A stretch of 64,000 bases of DNA, taken from assembly GCF_004331685.1 (NCBI RefSeq), contig NZ_SJSM01000014.1, positions 1 to 64,000 of the forward strand. The letters run 5' to 3'. The stretch's first letter is position 1, and each line of letters starts with the position of its first letter. Source of the DNA: Pedobacter hiemivivus. Lineage in GTDB: Bacteria > Bacteroidota > Bacteroidia > Sphingobacteriales > Sphingobacteriaceae. Below, piece by piece: positions 18,237 to 29,800 of the stretch. Below the pieces are notes generated by a model. It saw only the letters and a program-made list of their open reading frames with translations, did no database searches and was not told the origin of the DNA. The position numbers and the translations under genes were made by a program.

Positions 18237-19724
18237 TTATTTGATTTGGTTAACAGTGATGTTCTTCACTAAACTGTTTATATACACTTCAATATTTGTA
18301 TAGCCGGTACTTAAATCATTTCCATTGTTATCTGCTACTTTAGGATTCAATCCATTTTCAATTTCCCAGCTATCTGGCATACCATCTCCGTCCGTATCCG
18401 TAAGTGGAGTTGTAGCATTTAAAACCGGCCATCCGCCAACATCTGTCTGCGAATCTATAATTCCCTTTTTACCAGTTTTCGAACCATTATAAGTAACGAC
18501 ACCTTCTTTCACCTCTTTTACAATCCGAGTATCTACAGCATCTCTCTTAAAGCTTGCACCACCATACAATAGCACAGCGTTATAAGCTTGCTCGGCAGTA
18601 TGAGCAGTTAATGCTTCAGCACTAAATGGCACCGTCATTTTTGCCAATGTGTAATTGGCATCTCCTAATCCCGATCCCTTATCCATCCCCCCGTTCCAAT
18701 TGTCTTGAGTTACCGTTGCATTCCCATCAACATAATTACCTGTAGCGTAAAACTTTCCAAATCCAGCACCATATTTAACCAAGTCTGTTTCCATTGATAT
18801 TTCCATGATCCGTCTCCTTATTGAACTTGCTGTTGCAGGACCTGGTTTGTAATAATTGGCTACCATATTGTACTCACCATTTTCACCGCCATACGAACTG
18901 TTACTTCCCCAGTTATAGATCACATTGTTACGGAAATCTACTTTATCTATTCCAAAAGGACTACTGCCGGTTCCTGTCCTATGTCCACCATCAAAACGGG
19001 CGTTTCTACTGTTATGATGTGCCAACAGATTGTGATGAAAACTCGCATTAGATCCCCCCCAGATTGCACCATATCCGTGATCATCCTTTTCATGGAAGGA
19101 TTTGTTTAGACTTTCCGAAAGAATACACCATTGCATGGTAAAATTCTTATTCGCGTAAAAAGAAGAACACTCATCAATTGACCAGCTCATAGAACAATGG
19201 TCTACTACAATACTTTGATGATAGCGTCCCCAAAGTGCATCCTGTTCATTTTTGGTTAAATCGCCCATCCTGAACCGCAGGTAACGAATAATCACGTTAT
19301 CTGCATCTACGTTCATTTCATAATCCTGAATGCAAATTCCATCACCAGGAGCCGTTTGTCCGGCAATAGTGACATTGCCATTTTTAATTTGAATACGGCT
19401 GGTTAATTTAATATTCCCAGACACTTCAAAAACTATTATTCGCGCTCCGGTTTCCGCAATTGCAGCTCTTAAGCTTCCCGAACCCGCATCATTAAGGTTC
19501 GTAACTTTAATGATTTTACCCCCACGACCACCCGATGCAATCTTTCCAAACCCTTCTGCTCCCGGAAATGCGAAAGCATCTTCTGTGACCTTGCCTGACT
19601 CTTTTGGTTTCAGACTTGGATCAACATATGTACCTGGTCCGGCAAACTTTTCTTGCTTTTTACAGGAAGCAAGAGCTATTGTAAAAACCATCAAGAGCTT
19701 TATTATTTTAGCTGATTTCACCAT
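18237..19724 (-). CDS. PL1 pectate lyase lipoprotein (copy 2)
   Basis: This 495-residue paralogue of the PL1 at 14830 has the lipoprotein signal VFTIALASC (Cys at about 21) and then a Lys/Gly-rich linker. It repeats the same landmarks: AFPGAEGFGKIASGGRGGK, SLRAAIAETGARIIVFEVSG, IVVDHCSMSWSIDE and HHNLLAHHNSRNARFD. The C-terminus has the calcium-binding DTDGDGMPDSWE. It is first of a two-gene unit with the CE8 lipoprotein and lies downstream of the SusCD terminator. No GCAATCGTT site was seen in front of it, so its control probably differs from the rest. Confidence 0.9.
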   Translation of the reverse strand: MVKSAKIIKLLMVFTIALASCKKQEKFAGPGTYVDPSLKPKESGKVTEDAFAFPGAEGFGKIASGGRGGKIIKVTNLNDAGSGSLRAAIAETGARIIVFEVSGNIKLTSRIQIKNGNVTIAGQTAPGDGICIQDYEMNVDADNVIIRYLRFRMGDLTKNEQDALWGRYHQSIVVDHCSMSWSIDECSSFYANKNFTMQWCILSESLNKSFHEKDDHGYGAIWGGSNASFHHNLLAHHNSRNARFDGGHRTGTGSSPFGIDKVDFRNNVIYNWGSNSSYGGENGEYNMVANYYKPGPATASSIRRRIMEISMETDLVKYGAGFGKFYATGNYVDGNATVTQDNWNGGMDKGSGLGDANYTLAKMTVPFSAEALTAHTAEQAYNAVLLYGGASFKRDAVDTRIVKEVKEGVVTYNGSKTGKKGIIDSQTDVGGWPVLNATTPLTDTDGDGMPDSWEIENGLNPKVADNNGNDLSTGYTNIEVYINSLVKNITVNQIK

Positions 19725-19845
19725 TGTCTTTATACTGATTTAGGTCGCATTTTTTATTAGTCTCTCATTAAATTATACACAATACGATTCCACATATGCA
19801 CAACATGGGTACATATAAAGGTGTACAACTATCATTCATTTGTTA

Positions 19846-19875
19846 AAGACCGTATCATAGAACTGATACGGTCTT
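19846..19875 (-). terminator. Terminator of the susCD-lipoprotein operon
   Basis: A perfect 12-bp stem, AAGACCGTATCA with TGATACGGTCTT, encloses a 6-base loop. It lies 18 bp past the stop codon at 19893. The following T tract is short. Confidence 0.75.
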
Positions 19876-19892
19876 ACTTTATATATTTGTAA

Positions 19893-21497
19893 CTACCTCC
19901 AGCGTGGGTCTCCGGCAGTTGCCTTTCCGGCAAAAGCATTATCTATAATTTGGAAATTACCATTATCAGGATTCGAAAATAATTGCGTACTGAGACCGGA
20001 GTAAGCCGTAGCAGCAAAAGTATTCCCAGTCAAAACAGCATCCGATGTAACATAAGAATTGTTTACTACCAGATTCGTACCGGCATACCGTATTCCTTTT
20101 GCACTCGCTAAAGGCGAAAGTGTCTTACCAAAAATATTGTTATTGAAAGAGAAAGCACCAATCGTCTGCGCATTATAGTCGATAAAAATACGTCCGTTAC
20201 CTGTCGTATTGTTAAACGTACAGCTCTCTATATTTAAGGAAGCTGAAGGTTGACTATTGTGTATAATAAGGCCCAATCCTATTTTATAGAAGGTACTATT
20301 CTTGATGGAAATGTTATTGATTTTTCCATTTGTTGCGCCATTTGTATTGATAAACGCATAAGTTCCATTCGCATTATTGTCGCCAATATCATAGACTAAA
20401 CATTTGTTGATGGTAAACTTATCTATAGTGATGACATTAGTACTTTGTAAACGCATAGGTGTATTCACAAAGTTTCTGATGATACAATTTTCAAAGTTTA
20501 TTTCTGCTGTAGTATTAGCAGCTCCTTGGTTAAAAATGTAGTTACGCTTCGCTTTTGTTGGATCTCCACTGGTATAACCAGTTAAATCGATGTTTTCAAA
20601 TTTCAATGTTCCGGTAGATGCAGATAAGGTAATGCCATTAAAAGCTACTATAGGTTTATTTGGAGCATCTTCACCATAAATGGTTAGCGAAACTCCCGAA
20701 GGAATAACTACCGCTACATCAGAATTATATACAGTACCTTTTAAAAGAACAAATACAGTTCCATTGGCAGCATTTTGAATCAAAGCAGCCAAATCATCTA
20801 ATGGGCCAACATTAACCACATTAGGTCCTGTTGGCAAAGTTGAAATCGTAGTGAATCCTGATGTGCCCCTAATAGAAGTATTGAAATACAATACCGCACT
20901 GTAGGCTGTCGCTGGTGTTAATCCGGTAATAACCTTTTCTCCCAACGCTACTTCCTGTGCAGAAATATCGTACTTGCTTGCGCCAATCATAATATGCGTT
21001 ACCTGATTAGGTATTTTCCATTTTAGTTTTGCAGTCGTTGTGGTCAGATCAGCCAGATCAACGGGATACATAATTTGTTCTGTCTTTGTTTTGAAAGCAA
21101 CAGCCGCCCATTCCGATTCCTCTTTCCCGCCACTGGCATCTACTCCTTTTATCCTTGCAGAGTATTGCGTACTTGGATCAAGCAGATCTGGAATCACGAA
21201 CGAATATCCATTGCCGTCTTTTACAGCTTGAGTAGTATATGTTTTTATGATCTGAGTAAACTTCAAGCTGTCCTTACTCAATTCTACGATATAACTATTG
21301 ATACCTGGCTTGCCTTTAAATGTTAATTTTGCAGTCACACCATCAACCGCAGCCAAGACTTCAGAAGGACGGAAAAGTCGGTTATAACTTTCATCCACTT
21401 CCCATTCATTCATCTTCCTACAAGAAGTAACAGCTAATCCAATTGTCATCAATAAGACTGCTATTGTTAATATTTTATATAACCTATGTTTTTTCAT
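19893..21497 (-). CDS. Surface lipoprotein of the pectin locus (DUF4957/DUF5123-like)
   Basis: The product is a SusE/F-position lipoprotein predicted to bind pectin fragments at the surface. From the ATG at 21497 it has 534 residues. A lipoprotein signal ends AVTSC, an N-terminal fibronectin type III-like region covers about 40-220, and a parallel beta-helix-like C-terminal half covers about 230-530 with repeated asparagine-rich turns. The fold resembles the DUF4957/DUF5123 proteins found in pectin loci. No catalytic residues are evident, though a degenerate lyase cannot be excluded. An upstream ATG at 21515 adds six residues and spoils the signal peptide, so I prefer 21497. Confidence 0.75.
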   Translation of the reverse strand: MKKHRLYKILTIAVLLMTIGLAVTSCRKMNEWEVDESYNRLFRPSEVLAAVDGVTAKLTFKGKPGINSYIVELSKDSLKFTQIIKTYTTQAVKDGNGYSFVIPDLLDPSTQYSARIKGVDASGGKEESEWAAVAFKTKTEQIMYPVDLADLTTTTAKLKWKIPNQVTHIMIGASKYDISAQEVALGEKVITGLTPATAYSAVLYFNTSIRGTSGFTTISTLPTGPNVVNVGPLDDLAALIQNAANGTVFVLLKGTVYNSDVAVVIPSGVSLTIYGEDAPNKPIVAFNGITLSASTGTLKFENIDLTGYTSGDPTKAKRNYIFNQGAANTTAEINFENCIIRNFVNTPMRLQSTNVITIDKFTINKCLVYDIGDNNANGTYAFINTNGATNGKINNISIKNSTFYKIGLGLIIHNSQPSASLNIESCTFNNTTGNGRIFIDYNAQTIGAFSFNNNIFGKTLSPLASAKGIRYAGTNLVVNNSYVTSDAVLTGNTFAATAYSGLSTQLFSNPDNGNFQIIDNAFAGKATAGDPRWR

Positions 21498-21517
21498 TTT
21501 ACAGCTATTTAGCATGG

Positions 21518-23371
21518 TTAGAAACCGTAAGAATTTTTTAATTTACCCTGAGAATCGCTGATCACAGAGTTTGGAATTGGATACAAATGCCTGTTTTGTG
21601 CAGCACCAGCATTAAGTCCGCTACTGAAAAGATCAATACGCTCATTATAACTGGTAATTTCAGTTGCTGAATATCCTGACATCCAGTTAATTTTTGTATA
21701 ACCCGGAATATCTACCGTTCCTTTATCCTGATAGAAATTGATAGCCGGTTTATCCAAAATTTCATTATTGGCTTCGTATTTATAAAAAAGCGCTTTAGGA
21801 AGTGTTTGATAAGGGGCTGCACCAGTTAGCATCTTCTTAAATTCTGTTCTTTGCTGCGCAATTTTAGTAGTCAGCAGGTTCCATCTGATCAAATCAAACT
21901 TTCTAACTGCTTCTCCACCAAATTCCCATGCTCTTTCATCTACAATAGCATTAAAGAAAGAAAGTTCCCCACCCAAAGCATCCACATAAGCATCTACTTT
22001 TAAAGGACGATCTGCCTCTGCAAAAGCCCTGCGTCTAACTTCTTTAAGTGCAAGTTTGGCATCAGCAGTAGGTCCACTATTTAAAGCATTTTCGGTCTCA
22101 GCCAACATCAATAACACATCGGAGTAGCGCATTACCGCCCAGTTAATACCGTAGCCAAATTTTCCAGCTGCAGCTTTATTCAAATTACTCCAGGTATCAT
22201 TCATAAAACGCTGATCCCATTTAGCAAAATTGTAAGAAAGCGGGTTGGTCTGGAATACTTCTTTTATGTCTGCCGCACTATTACTATAAGTATAGTAAGC
22301 AATGGTATTGTCTCTTCTGATATCCTTTTGATCAAAAGAATAGAAATAATAAGCTGTTGTATTTACCACATTCGCATTGTTCCCAAAACCGTATTTAGCA
22401 TTGGTATAAAATCTAATCCCTATAGAATAGCCCATCTCTCCACTCCTACTTAAACCATTTGCTACTTCGAACATATTTTCGTTAAACGCAGCGTCTTGTT
22501 CAAAACGACCTAACTTTTTCCAAACATCTATATAATTGGTATTTAACTGATGAAGGCCTCTCAGTTTGATCTCCTTGCATTGGCGATTTGCCAGTTCATA
22601 ATATTGTCTCCAATTTGAACCTCTTTCTGTCGGAAAACCTGGTTTATTACGGATAGAATACCCACCTCTAAAAAGGGCAATTCTTGCAGTCAATCCTTTT
22701 ACAAATCCCTTTGTTACCATCTCGACAGAAGTATAGGTACCTGTTTTTATCCAGGGCACATACTTTTCTGCTACACTTAAATCAGCTAAAAGATGATCGT
22801 AAATTTCATCTCTATCGGTTGCAGGCAGGTATACATTAGAAAGGTCGGCCTTTGAAGGTTCGGCTTTGTAAGGCACATCTCCCCAATTCTTTACCAATTC
22901 AAAATAGGCCAGCGCCCTAAGCGTAAGGGCTTCGCCCATATAACCTTTCATTATGGTAGAATCTGAGGTAGACATTAAAGGACTACTTTTTATTCCATCT
23001 ATAACTAGATTCGATCGCTCTATCATTTTATAAATAAGGGTCCATTCTTTGGCAATAGAATTATTATCTGGTGTACCCAGATAATTAGAAAGACCTCTGT
23101 TCGTATTTTCCTTATAACTATTGGCATCTGCCCCTACAATTTCAATATCAGAATTTGTAGCATAGTTTAAAGATAATCGTGCTGAATACATTTGGTCTTG
23201 TGTTAACAAGGAATAGACGCCCATTAAAGCATAACTGGCATATGTTGTTGAATTATATACTACGTCTGGAGTATATTCTGATGGAGATGAGCTATCCAAA
23301 AAGCCCTTTTTACAGGCGTTTAGGGTTAAGGCTAAAACGGCTATATATGTGATTATTATTGTCTTTTTCAT
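21518..23371 (-). CDS. SusD/RagB-family glycan-binding lipoprotein
   Basis: This 617-residue outer-surface lipoprotein captures oligosaccharides and caps the SusC transporter. The lipobox is ALTLNAC (Cys at about 20), followed by KKGFLDSSSPSEY as in SusD proteins. TPR-like helices and family segments such as GEALTLRALAYFELVKNWGDVPY (near 150) and the C-terminal ERAWEFGGEAVRKFDLIRW (near 480) are visible. It follows susC by 11 bp. The pectin locus implies a homogalacturonan- or rhamnogalacturonan-derived ligand. Confidence 0.95.
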   Translation of the reverse strand: MKKTIIITYIAVLALTLNACKKGFLDSSSPSEYTPDVVYNSTTYASYALMGVYSLLTQDQMYSARLSLNYATNSDIEIVGADANSYKENTNRGLSNYLGTPDNNSIAKEWTLIYKMIERSNLVIDGIKSSPLMSTSDSTIMKGYMGEALTLRALAYFELVKNWGDVPYKAEPSKADLSNVYLPATDRDEIYDHLLADLSVAEKYVPWIKTGTYTSVEMVTKGFVKGLTARIALFRGGYSIRNKPGFPTERGSNWRQYYELANRQCKEIKLRGLHQLNTNYIDVWKKLGRFEQDAAFNENMFEVANGLSRSGEMGYSIGIRFYTNAKYGFGNNANVVNTTAYYFYSFDQKDIRRDNTIAYYTYSNSAADIKEVFQTNPLSYNFAKWDQRFMNDTWSNLNKAAAGKFGYGINWAVMRYSDVLLMLAETENALNSGPTADAKLALKEVRRRAFAEADRPLKVDAYVDALGGELSFFNAIVDERAWEFGGEAVRKFDLIRWNLLTTKIAQQRTEFKKMLTGAAPYQTLPKALFYKYEANNEILDKPAINFYQDKGTVDIPGYTKINWMSGYSATEITSYNERIDLFSSGLNAGAAQNRHLYPIPNSVISDSQGKLKNSYGF

Positions 23372-23382
23372 CGCTAATTTTA

Positions 23383-26300
23383 TTAAAGTGATACATTAAC
23401 TCCAGCCACAAAAGATCGGCTTTTCGGATAAGCTGAATAGTCTACTCCTGGAGTAACCGGAGGACTTCTTCTGGTATCTACTTCAGGATCGAAGCCCGAA
23501 TAATTCGTAATTAGGAATACGTTGTATGCTGTTGCATAAAACCTTAAATTACTCATTCCTATTTTACTAGAAATTTTTCTAGGCAGCGTATAACCGAGTG
23601 TAAGTGTGTTTAATCTTAAGAAAGAACCATCTTCAATAGCCCATGAATGTAATGGCGTCTGTGTCATGATTGGGTGCCAGATGGAAGCATTTTGATTCAG
23701 TTCCATTAATCTGGCAGGGTTACCATTGGTACCAGTTGCCACATTAAAACCTGTTAATGGATCAATAATCGTAAATCTATTTGCCAGACTCATGTCGCCA
23801 ACTAAATTTTGGTATTTTCTAGAAAGCAGGTAGGCTGAAAAATCTAGTTTATTGGCGTTATAGATCTTATTGCCTACAGTCCAGTTAAAGGCTGCAGATA
23901 AATCGAATGCTTTATATTTTCCGGTAAGGGTAAAGCCTCCAGTGTGTTTAGGATTGGCATTTCCGATTACCGTTTTATCTGCTGCATCAATTTTACCGTC
24001 GCCATTAACATCTTTAAACTTTAAAGTTCCAGGACCAAAATAATTTGCAGAAATTATTCCACTATTATCTGCTACACCCGGAGCAATATCCCATTTACGT
24101 GTTGTTGCATTCCAATTAAAATCATTAAATCCATACATTCCTTCTGTCACATAACCATACATTTGGCCAACAGGGCTTCCTTGTTGTACTAAATAATCAT
24201 CAAGCGGTTGTGCCGATCCATTCCATCCCGAAGTATAGGTTTTAAAGTTTACATCACCGTTCCTATATTCATCCACTTTGTTCTTATTGAACGCAATATT
24301 GAAAGTACCTTGAAGAGAGAAGTCCTTTCCACTAATGATGTTTCCATCGATAGTTAGCTCGATCCCGCGGTTTGAAGTACTACCAAAGTTCTGATACTGA
24401 AACTGGAAACCTGAGTTTGGAGAAACAGGTGCCTGTACTAGTAAATCCTTAGTTGTATTCCAATAAGCGTCAATGGTTACATTCAGCTTACCTTTTAATA
24501 TGCTAATATCTGTACCTAGATTCCTGTTAATGGTCGTTTCCCATTTCAATGCGGGATTATACAAGTAAGAGCCAGGAACCAGCTGTGGAGCCTCTTTTTC
24601 TCCAGGAAAATAAGGTTTACCCTCAGGACTAGAATTATAATTTAATTGCCATAGGCCACTAGGGATCCTATCGTTTCCTGTACTACCATAACTCACTCTC
24701 AACTTCCACTGATCAAGCCAGTCTGACTGAGATTTCAAGAAACCCTCTTCAGAGATTTTCCAGGCTACAGCTACAGATGGGAAGTATGACCATTGATTGC
24801 CTTTAGCAAATTTGCTAGAACCATCTGCCCTGAACGTTGCCGTTAACAGGTATTTATTTAAGTAGGCATAGCTTGCACGTCCAAAGAAAGAAGAGAGGTT
24901 ATTATCTGGTGAAATATAAGTAACCGTTGGAATAGGTGAGCCATAATTCATGCTTGCCAACACTTCAGGGGCTTTCATGTTTACAGGGAAGAACCTTGAT
25001 TCATTGCTGATCGTTTTATTCCAATTTGAAAGAATTTCTTGACCCGCCACAACATTCAGACTGTGGTCGGCATTGATAAACTTAGTATTGTTATAAGTCA
25101 GGTAATTGGAAATCCTATAACTGCCGCCATTAAAAGTATTAATTTTACCAATTGGCTGCGCACCGAAATTTCTGGCGTCAGGAGTTGCAGGTCCAGAAAC
25201 AACATCAGTTCTTTCGTTCTTAAATTCATAGCCTGCTTCTGATCTAAATGAAAGTACGTCGATAATTTTCCATCTCAATCCTGCATTAAAATTCGTTGCT
25301 AAACGATTTTGTTTTTTATACTCATCATTTACAGATTTCACAGGATCATACAATAAGCTATTTGTTTCTGCATCGATCATATCGTCATCGACTACAGATT
25401 GCTCAAATTCCCTTAAACCTCTGGTAGGCGCATATTTTATAGAGTTCCTTAATCTGGTATTAGAACCAGAACCTGTATTCACACCTGCACCGTCGATCAG
25501 CATATAAGATAGTCTGGTATTAAAATCTACACTTACTTTAGGTGATATATCTGTATTCAGTTTAAAATTCAGGTTATTACGCTCATATCCAGAACCCAGC
25601 ATCACGCTTTCTTCTTTATTTCTGGTCAGACCAAGATTAAACCTGGAACTTTTAGATCCACCATTTAGCCCAATATTATAAAATTGTTGAGGAGCATTAC
25701 GTCCAAAAACCTCGTCCTGCCAGTTTCTTCCTTTTATTGATTTGTAAATATCCAGATCCTGGTACACACCATAGTAGTTTTGAAAGGTTGCTGTCTGATC
25801 CAATTCATATTGATAAAGTACATACTCGTACGGACTAAGTACACTCAATTCCTTAGTAATGGTTCTAAAACCACCGTAAGCATTTGCAGTAACGTTTACT
25901 TTACCTTCTTTACCTTCCTTTGTGGTGATTACAATTACACCATTAGCCGCTCTTGAACCATAAATAGCAGTAGATGCTGCGTCTTTAAGAAAACTAATCG
26001 ATGCAATATCAGAAGAGGAAATATTACTCATGCTCTCGACCGGAAAACCATCTACGATATAAAGCGGTGAATTATCTTGGGAGATAGATCCCCCTCCACG
26101 CAATTTTACTTTAATTTCTGCGTCTGGAGAACCTTCTGTGGCCACAACCTGAAGTCCGGCGATTTTACCGATCAATGCTTCGGCAACATTCGCTACCGGT
26201 ACCTTGGCAAGGTCCTCTCCTTTAACTACCCCTACAGCTCCTGTTAAATCTCCTTTTTTTACTGTACCGTAACCGATAACAACCACTTCATTCAGACCTT

Positions 26301-26595
26301 TTGTGTCATCCTCAAGGGTAACAGTAATCTCTGAGCGGGTTCCAACAGTTACCTCCTTAGTTACAAAACCAACATAAGTAAAAACCAGGATCGCATTACC
26401 GGCTGAAGGAATATTAATATTATAACTACCGTTTCGATCTGTAGTGGTAGCCGATGTTGTCCCCTTCAACTTAATACTTACGCCGATTAAAGGCCCTGTA
26501 CCATCAGTAACTTTACCAGTTATTTTTCGGGTTTGCGCCCACGCTGTGCTACAAATAAGCAGCAGCATAAAAAATGGAAGTAGTAATTTATTCAT
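23383..26595 (-). CDS. SusC-family TonB-dependent oligosaccharide transporter
   Basis: This 1070-residue outer-membrane transporter has a signal peptide (1-20, STAWAQ), a carboxypeptidase-regulatory-like beta-sandwich (about 24-100, ending YVGFVTKEVTVG), the VVVIGYGTVKKGDLTGAV segment at the start of the plug (about 105-225) and a beta-barrel to the C-terminus, ending FVAGVNVSL with an aromatic-containing final strand. There is no STN domain, so it does not signal to an anti-sigma factor. Control probably comes from the adjacent hybrid two-component system. It heads the operon susC-susD-lipoprotein. Confidence 0.96.
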   Translation of the reverse strand: MNKLLLPFFMLLLICSTAWAQTRKITGKVTDGTGPLIGVSIKLKGTTSATTTDRNGSYNINIPSAGNAILVFTYVGFVTKEVTVGTRSEITVTLEDDTKGLNEVVVIGYGTVKKGDLTGAVGVVKGEDLAKVPVANVAEALIGKIAGLQVVATEGSPDAEIKVKLRGGGSISQDNSPLYIVDGFPVESMSNISSSDIASISFLKDAASTAIYGSRAANGVIVITTKEGKEGKVNVTANAYGGFRTITKELSVLSPYEYVLYQYELDQTATFQNYYGVYQDLDIYKSIKGRNWQDEVFGRNAPQQFYNIGLNGGSKSSRFNLGLTRNKEESVMLGSGYERNNLNFKLNTDISPKVSVDFNTRLSYMLIDGAGVNTGSGSNTRLRNSIKYAPTRGLREFEQSVVDDDMIDAETNSLLYDPVKSVNDEYKKQNRLATNFNAGLRWKIIDVLSFRSEAGYEFKNERTDVVSGPATPDARNFGAQPIGKINTFNGGSYRISNYLTYNNTKFINADHSLNVVAGQEILSNWNKTISNESRFFPVNMKAPEVLASMNYGSPIPTVTYISPDNNLSSFFGRASYAYLNKYLLTATFRADGSSKFAKGNQWSYFPSVAVAWKISEEGFLKSQSDWLDQWKLRVSYGSTGNDRIPSGLWQLNYNSSPEGKPYFPGEKEAPQLVPGSYLYNPALKWETTINRNLGTDISILKGKLNVTIDAYWNTTKDLLVQAPVSPNSGFQFQYQNFGSTSNRGIELTIDGNIISGKDFSLQGTFNIAFNKNKVDEYRNGDVNFKTYTSGWNGSAQPLDDYLVQQGSPVGQMYGYVTEGMYGFNDFNWNATTRKWDIAPGVADNSGIISANYFGPGTLKFKDVNGDGKIDAADKTVIGNANPKHTGGFTLTGKYKAFDLSAAFNWTVGNKIYNANKLDFSAYLLSRKYQNLVGDMSLANRFTIIDPLTGFNVATGTNGNPARLMELNQNASIWHPIMTQTPLHSWAIEDGSFLRLNTLTLGYTLPRKISSKIGMSNLRFYATAYNVFLITNYSGFDPEVDTRRSPPVTPGVDYSAYPKSRSFVAGVNVSL

Positions 26596-26817
26596 AGTTT
26601 ATATTTAGTTTCTGTTTATAAACCAAATAAGCTATTCATTCATGCATCTTAGCAAGATTGCTAAGAAATTCCGTTCAGGAGATACTCGAATGGTTTAATA
26701 TTTGGTTATTCGTTTAAACAAACTTAACGAAGAATGACATTTTCGAGGTCTAAATTTTGACCAAATACATCCAAAAACTATCAATAAAGCCTTTAAAGCA
26801 TTTTTTTCGGAGTCCGA
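26596..26817 (-). promoter_or_regulatory. susC upstream region with 18-bp palindrome
   Basis: The region between susC and the hybrid sensor gene has no reading frame. CTTAGCAA-GA-TTGCTAAG at 26648-26665 is a perfect palindrome with 8-bp arms, about 60 bp before the start codon, either a leader hairpin or an operator. TTTG repeats occur but no clear -7 box was found. The GCAATCGTT operator is absent, so susC is probably not a direct member of that regulon. Confidence 0.45.
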
Positions 26818-29800
26818 CTAGTTTTTTGAGACCTTTGACTTTAAATATTCTGAAGGTGAGATCCCATATTCTTCTTTAAAGCAGGTGCTGAAATATTTGG
26901 CACTGTTGAAGCCCACTGCATAGGCTATTTCAGAGATATTATGGCCATTGGCATCCAGAAACTGCTTAGCTCTTTTCAGGCGCATTTCTCTAACAAATTC
27001 TACTGGTGCTAGATTGGTCAGGCTTTTAAACTTCTTATAAAAGGTGGTTCGCCCCATCCCTATAGATTCAGCTACAGCATCAATATTAAACTCTACATCA
27101 ACCATCCCATTTTCTACAATATCAATGATCTCTTTCAAAAAGGTTTCATCTCTGGAGGTAATTACTATTTCCGTTGGATTCAGTTCAACGGCTTTCTTAC
27201 TCGCCAAAAGGGATTCAAACATTTTCTTACGCTGCTTTAACAGGTTATCTATCGAAGCCAGAATAAAATCTGTTTGAAAAGGCTTGGTGATATAATAATC
27301 AGCTCCATACTTTAAGCCTTCTATTTGGTTTTCCACGGAGGATTTCGCAGTCAGCAATATCACAGGGATATGACTGGTGATGACATTATTCTTTAAGCGA
27401 TCCAGCATTTGTATGCCATCCAACTCTGGCATCATCACATCGCTTAAGATCAGCTCAGGGATTACTTTAAGTGCCATCTCTAATCCTTCAAGACCATCCT
27501 TAGCTTCAACCACTCTGTAAAATTCCTTTAACTGATCGGCCAGGAACTTCCTCAATTCATTGTTATCATCCACCAGCAATACCAATGGTATATCTTTATT
27601 ACCTGATTGTAAGAATGGTTGTTCTACATGAGCATTTACTTCTGTTGGTTTGCTAAATACCGATTTTACTGGCCCCAAACTGTCCAAGATGATATTTTCG
27701 CCATCCTTAAAATGTGCTTTTCCTAATTTCAGCGTAAGGGTAACCGTTAAGCCACCCTCAGGATTATTTCTAGCTTCGATATTGCCATGGTGAAAGCCTA
27801 CTATTTCTTTGCATAGTGCCAAACCGATCCCCGTACCCTCCAAATTGTTCCCAGGCGCTTTATCCAACTCATAGTAAAGCTCGAAGATATCGTTCAGTTT
27901 ATCTGGAGGTACGCCTATCCCCTGATCAACAACGCGTATAGTAAAAGTTTCTTCAGCAGGAAGCTGATTAATTTCTATCCGAATTACTTTATTGTCTGGT
28001 GTAAACTTAAAGGCGTTAGACAATAGATTATAAATCACAATATCTATCTTTTCTGCATCTATCCAGGCGTATAATTCCTTTACATTGGGAACAACTAGCA
28101 ATTCGATCTGCTTTTCCCTGGCTACTTCAGAGAAATAGGTTGTAATGTCTTTCACCAAAGCTACAATCTCTGTATGGCTTACCTTAAGGTCCATCTTTCC
28201 GCTTTGGGCTTTTCTAAAATCTAAAAGCTGATTGATAAACCTCACCATACGGTTTGCATTTCTGCGTACCACATTGATGTATTCCCGCGCTTTTGGGGAT
28301 AGATTCTCGAGCCTAGATAATTCTTCAATAGGGTTTACAATGAGTGTTAATGGCGTACGCAGCTCGTGAGAGATATTTGTAAAAAAGCTCAGTTTCAATT
28401 CTGTCAGCTTTTGTTCTACGGCAATTCTATTGCGCAGTCTAATCATGGTAAACACAATTCTCCGTGCAATTTCAATCAAAACACCAAACAAAATAACATA
28501 TAGAATATAAGCCCAAACAGTACGCCATGGTGGTGATGCAATTTTTATAGCAATTGTCTTTATGGGTAGATTCTCATACAAATCAGCATTCAGACTTTTC
28601 ACCTCAAATACATAATTACCTGGCGGTAAGTTTGTATAAGTGGCCTTACGCTGGTTTTTCACATCATGCCATTCGGTATCAAAACCATTTAAGCGATAAG
28701 CATAGGCCTGTTTATTACTTGACCGATAATCCAATACCGTAAAATCTATACTAATGATGTTCTCGCTATATTTTAATTTAATCTCCTTTGCATCATTGAT
28801 ATCAACGTTTACTAGCGGACCAACCTCACCGGGATTTACATCTTTATTATTGATCTGAAAGCTGGTCAATGCCATTTTAGCTTTAATCTTTTTGTCTTTA
28901 ATCTCAGCAGGACTAAAGGTGATATATCCATTTATGCAGCCAAAAAGCAAATCCCCGTTAGGGAGTTTTAAACTGGAGCCTTCCGACAATCCGGTTTTTG
29001 GCAATCCATCATAAGAATCGTAATTTCTGAATCGCTGTGTCTCAGGATCAAATTTCGAAATACCATTTTCAGTTCCAAGCCATAAAATGTGGGAATTATC
29101 TTCCACCACACTTAAAACGTAATCACTTGGCAAACCATCCTCTTTGGTGTATACCTTAAACTTTAATCCTTTATCTGACAGTTCAACAACTTTGTTTAAT
29201 CCACCACCAGAAGTAGCCACCCAAATCCTATTCTTGCTGTCCTTGTAAATGTATTGCGCATCGTTATTACCCAAACTAGTCTTATCACCAGGCACTTTAC
29301 CATAGCTCTTAAAAGTATAATCGTTTGGATTACCCCTATCCGGATCAAATATGACCAATCCATTGGTGGTTGCGACCCATATATTACCCAAAGCATCCTC
29401 TTCCACATGTCTTGCTTTCCATGAGCCTACAGGATAATTTTTAAAAGAATTATGAATGTTTACAAACCTCATTTCATCACCATCAGGTACAAGCAGATTG
29501 ATGCCATACTGATAAGTAGCAACCCATACTCTTCCTTTTTTGTCTTCCAGGATGGAATAAATCAGATCACTACTCAAACTATTGATATCCTTTTTATCCG
29601 CCTTATAATGCGTAAGCTTATATTTCAGCGCAGTTTTATCAATAGGCATAGCTCTGAATAAACCATTCCCTTTAGTCCCCAACCATATGACTCCATCTCG
29701 TCCCTGGACGATATTATAAACCAATCCAATCCCTCCTGCAGGTTCGTTTATAAAGATATCCTTTACTTTTTCCCCATTGTGGTAAACATACAGTTTACCT

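Noticed and set aside
26648..26665. susC palindrome as another LacI operator
   Set aside because: It contains GCAA and TTGC but lacks CGTT and the 57-bp phasing to a -7 box.
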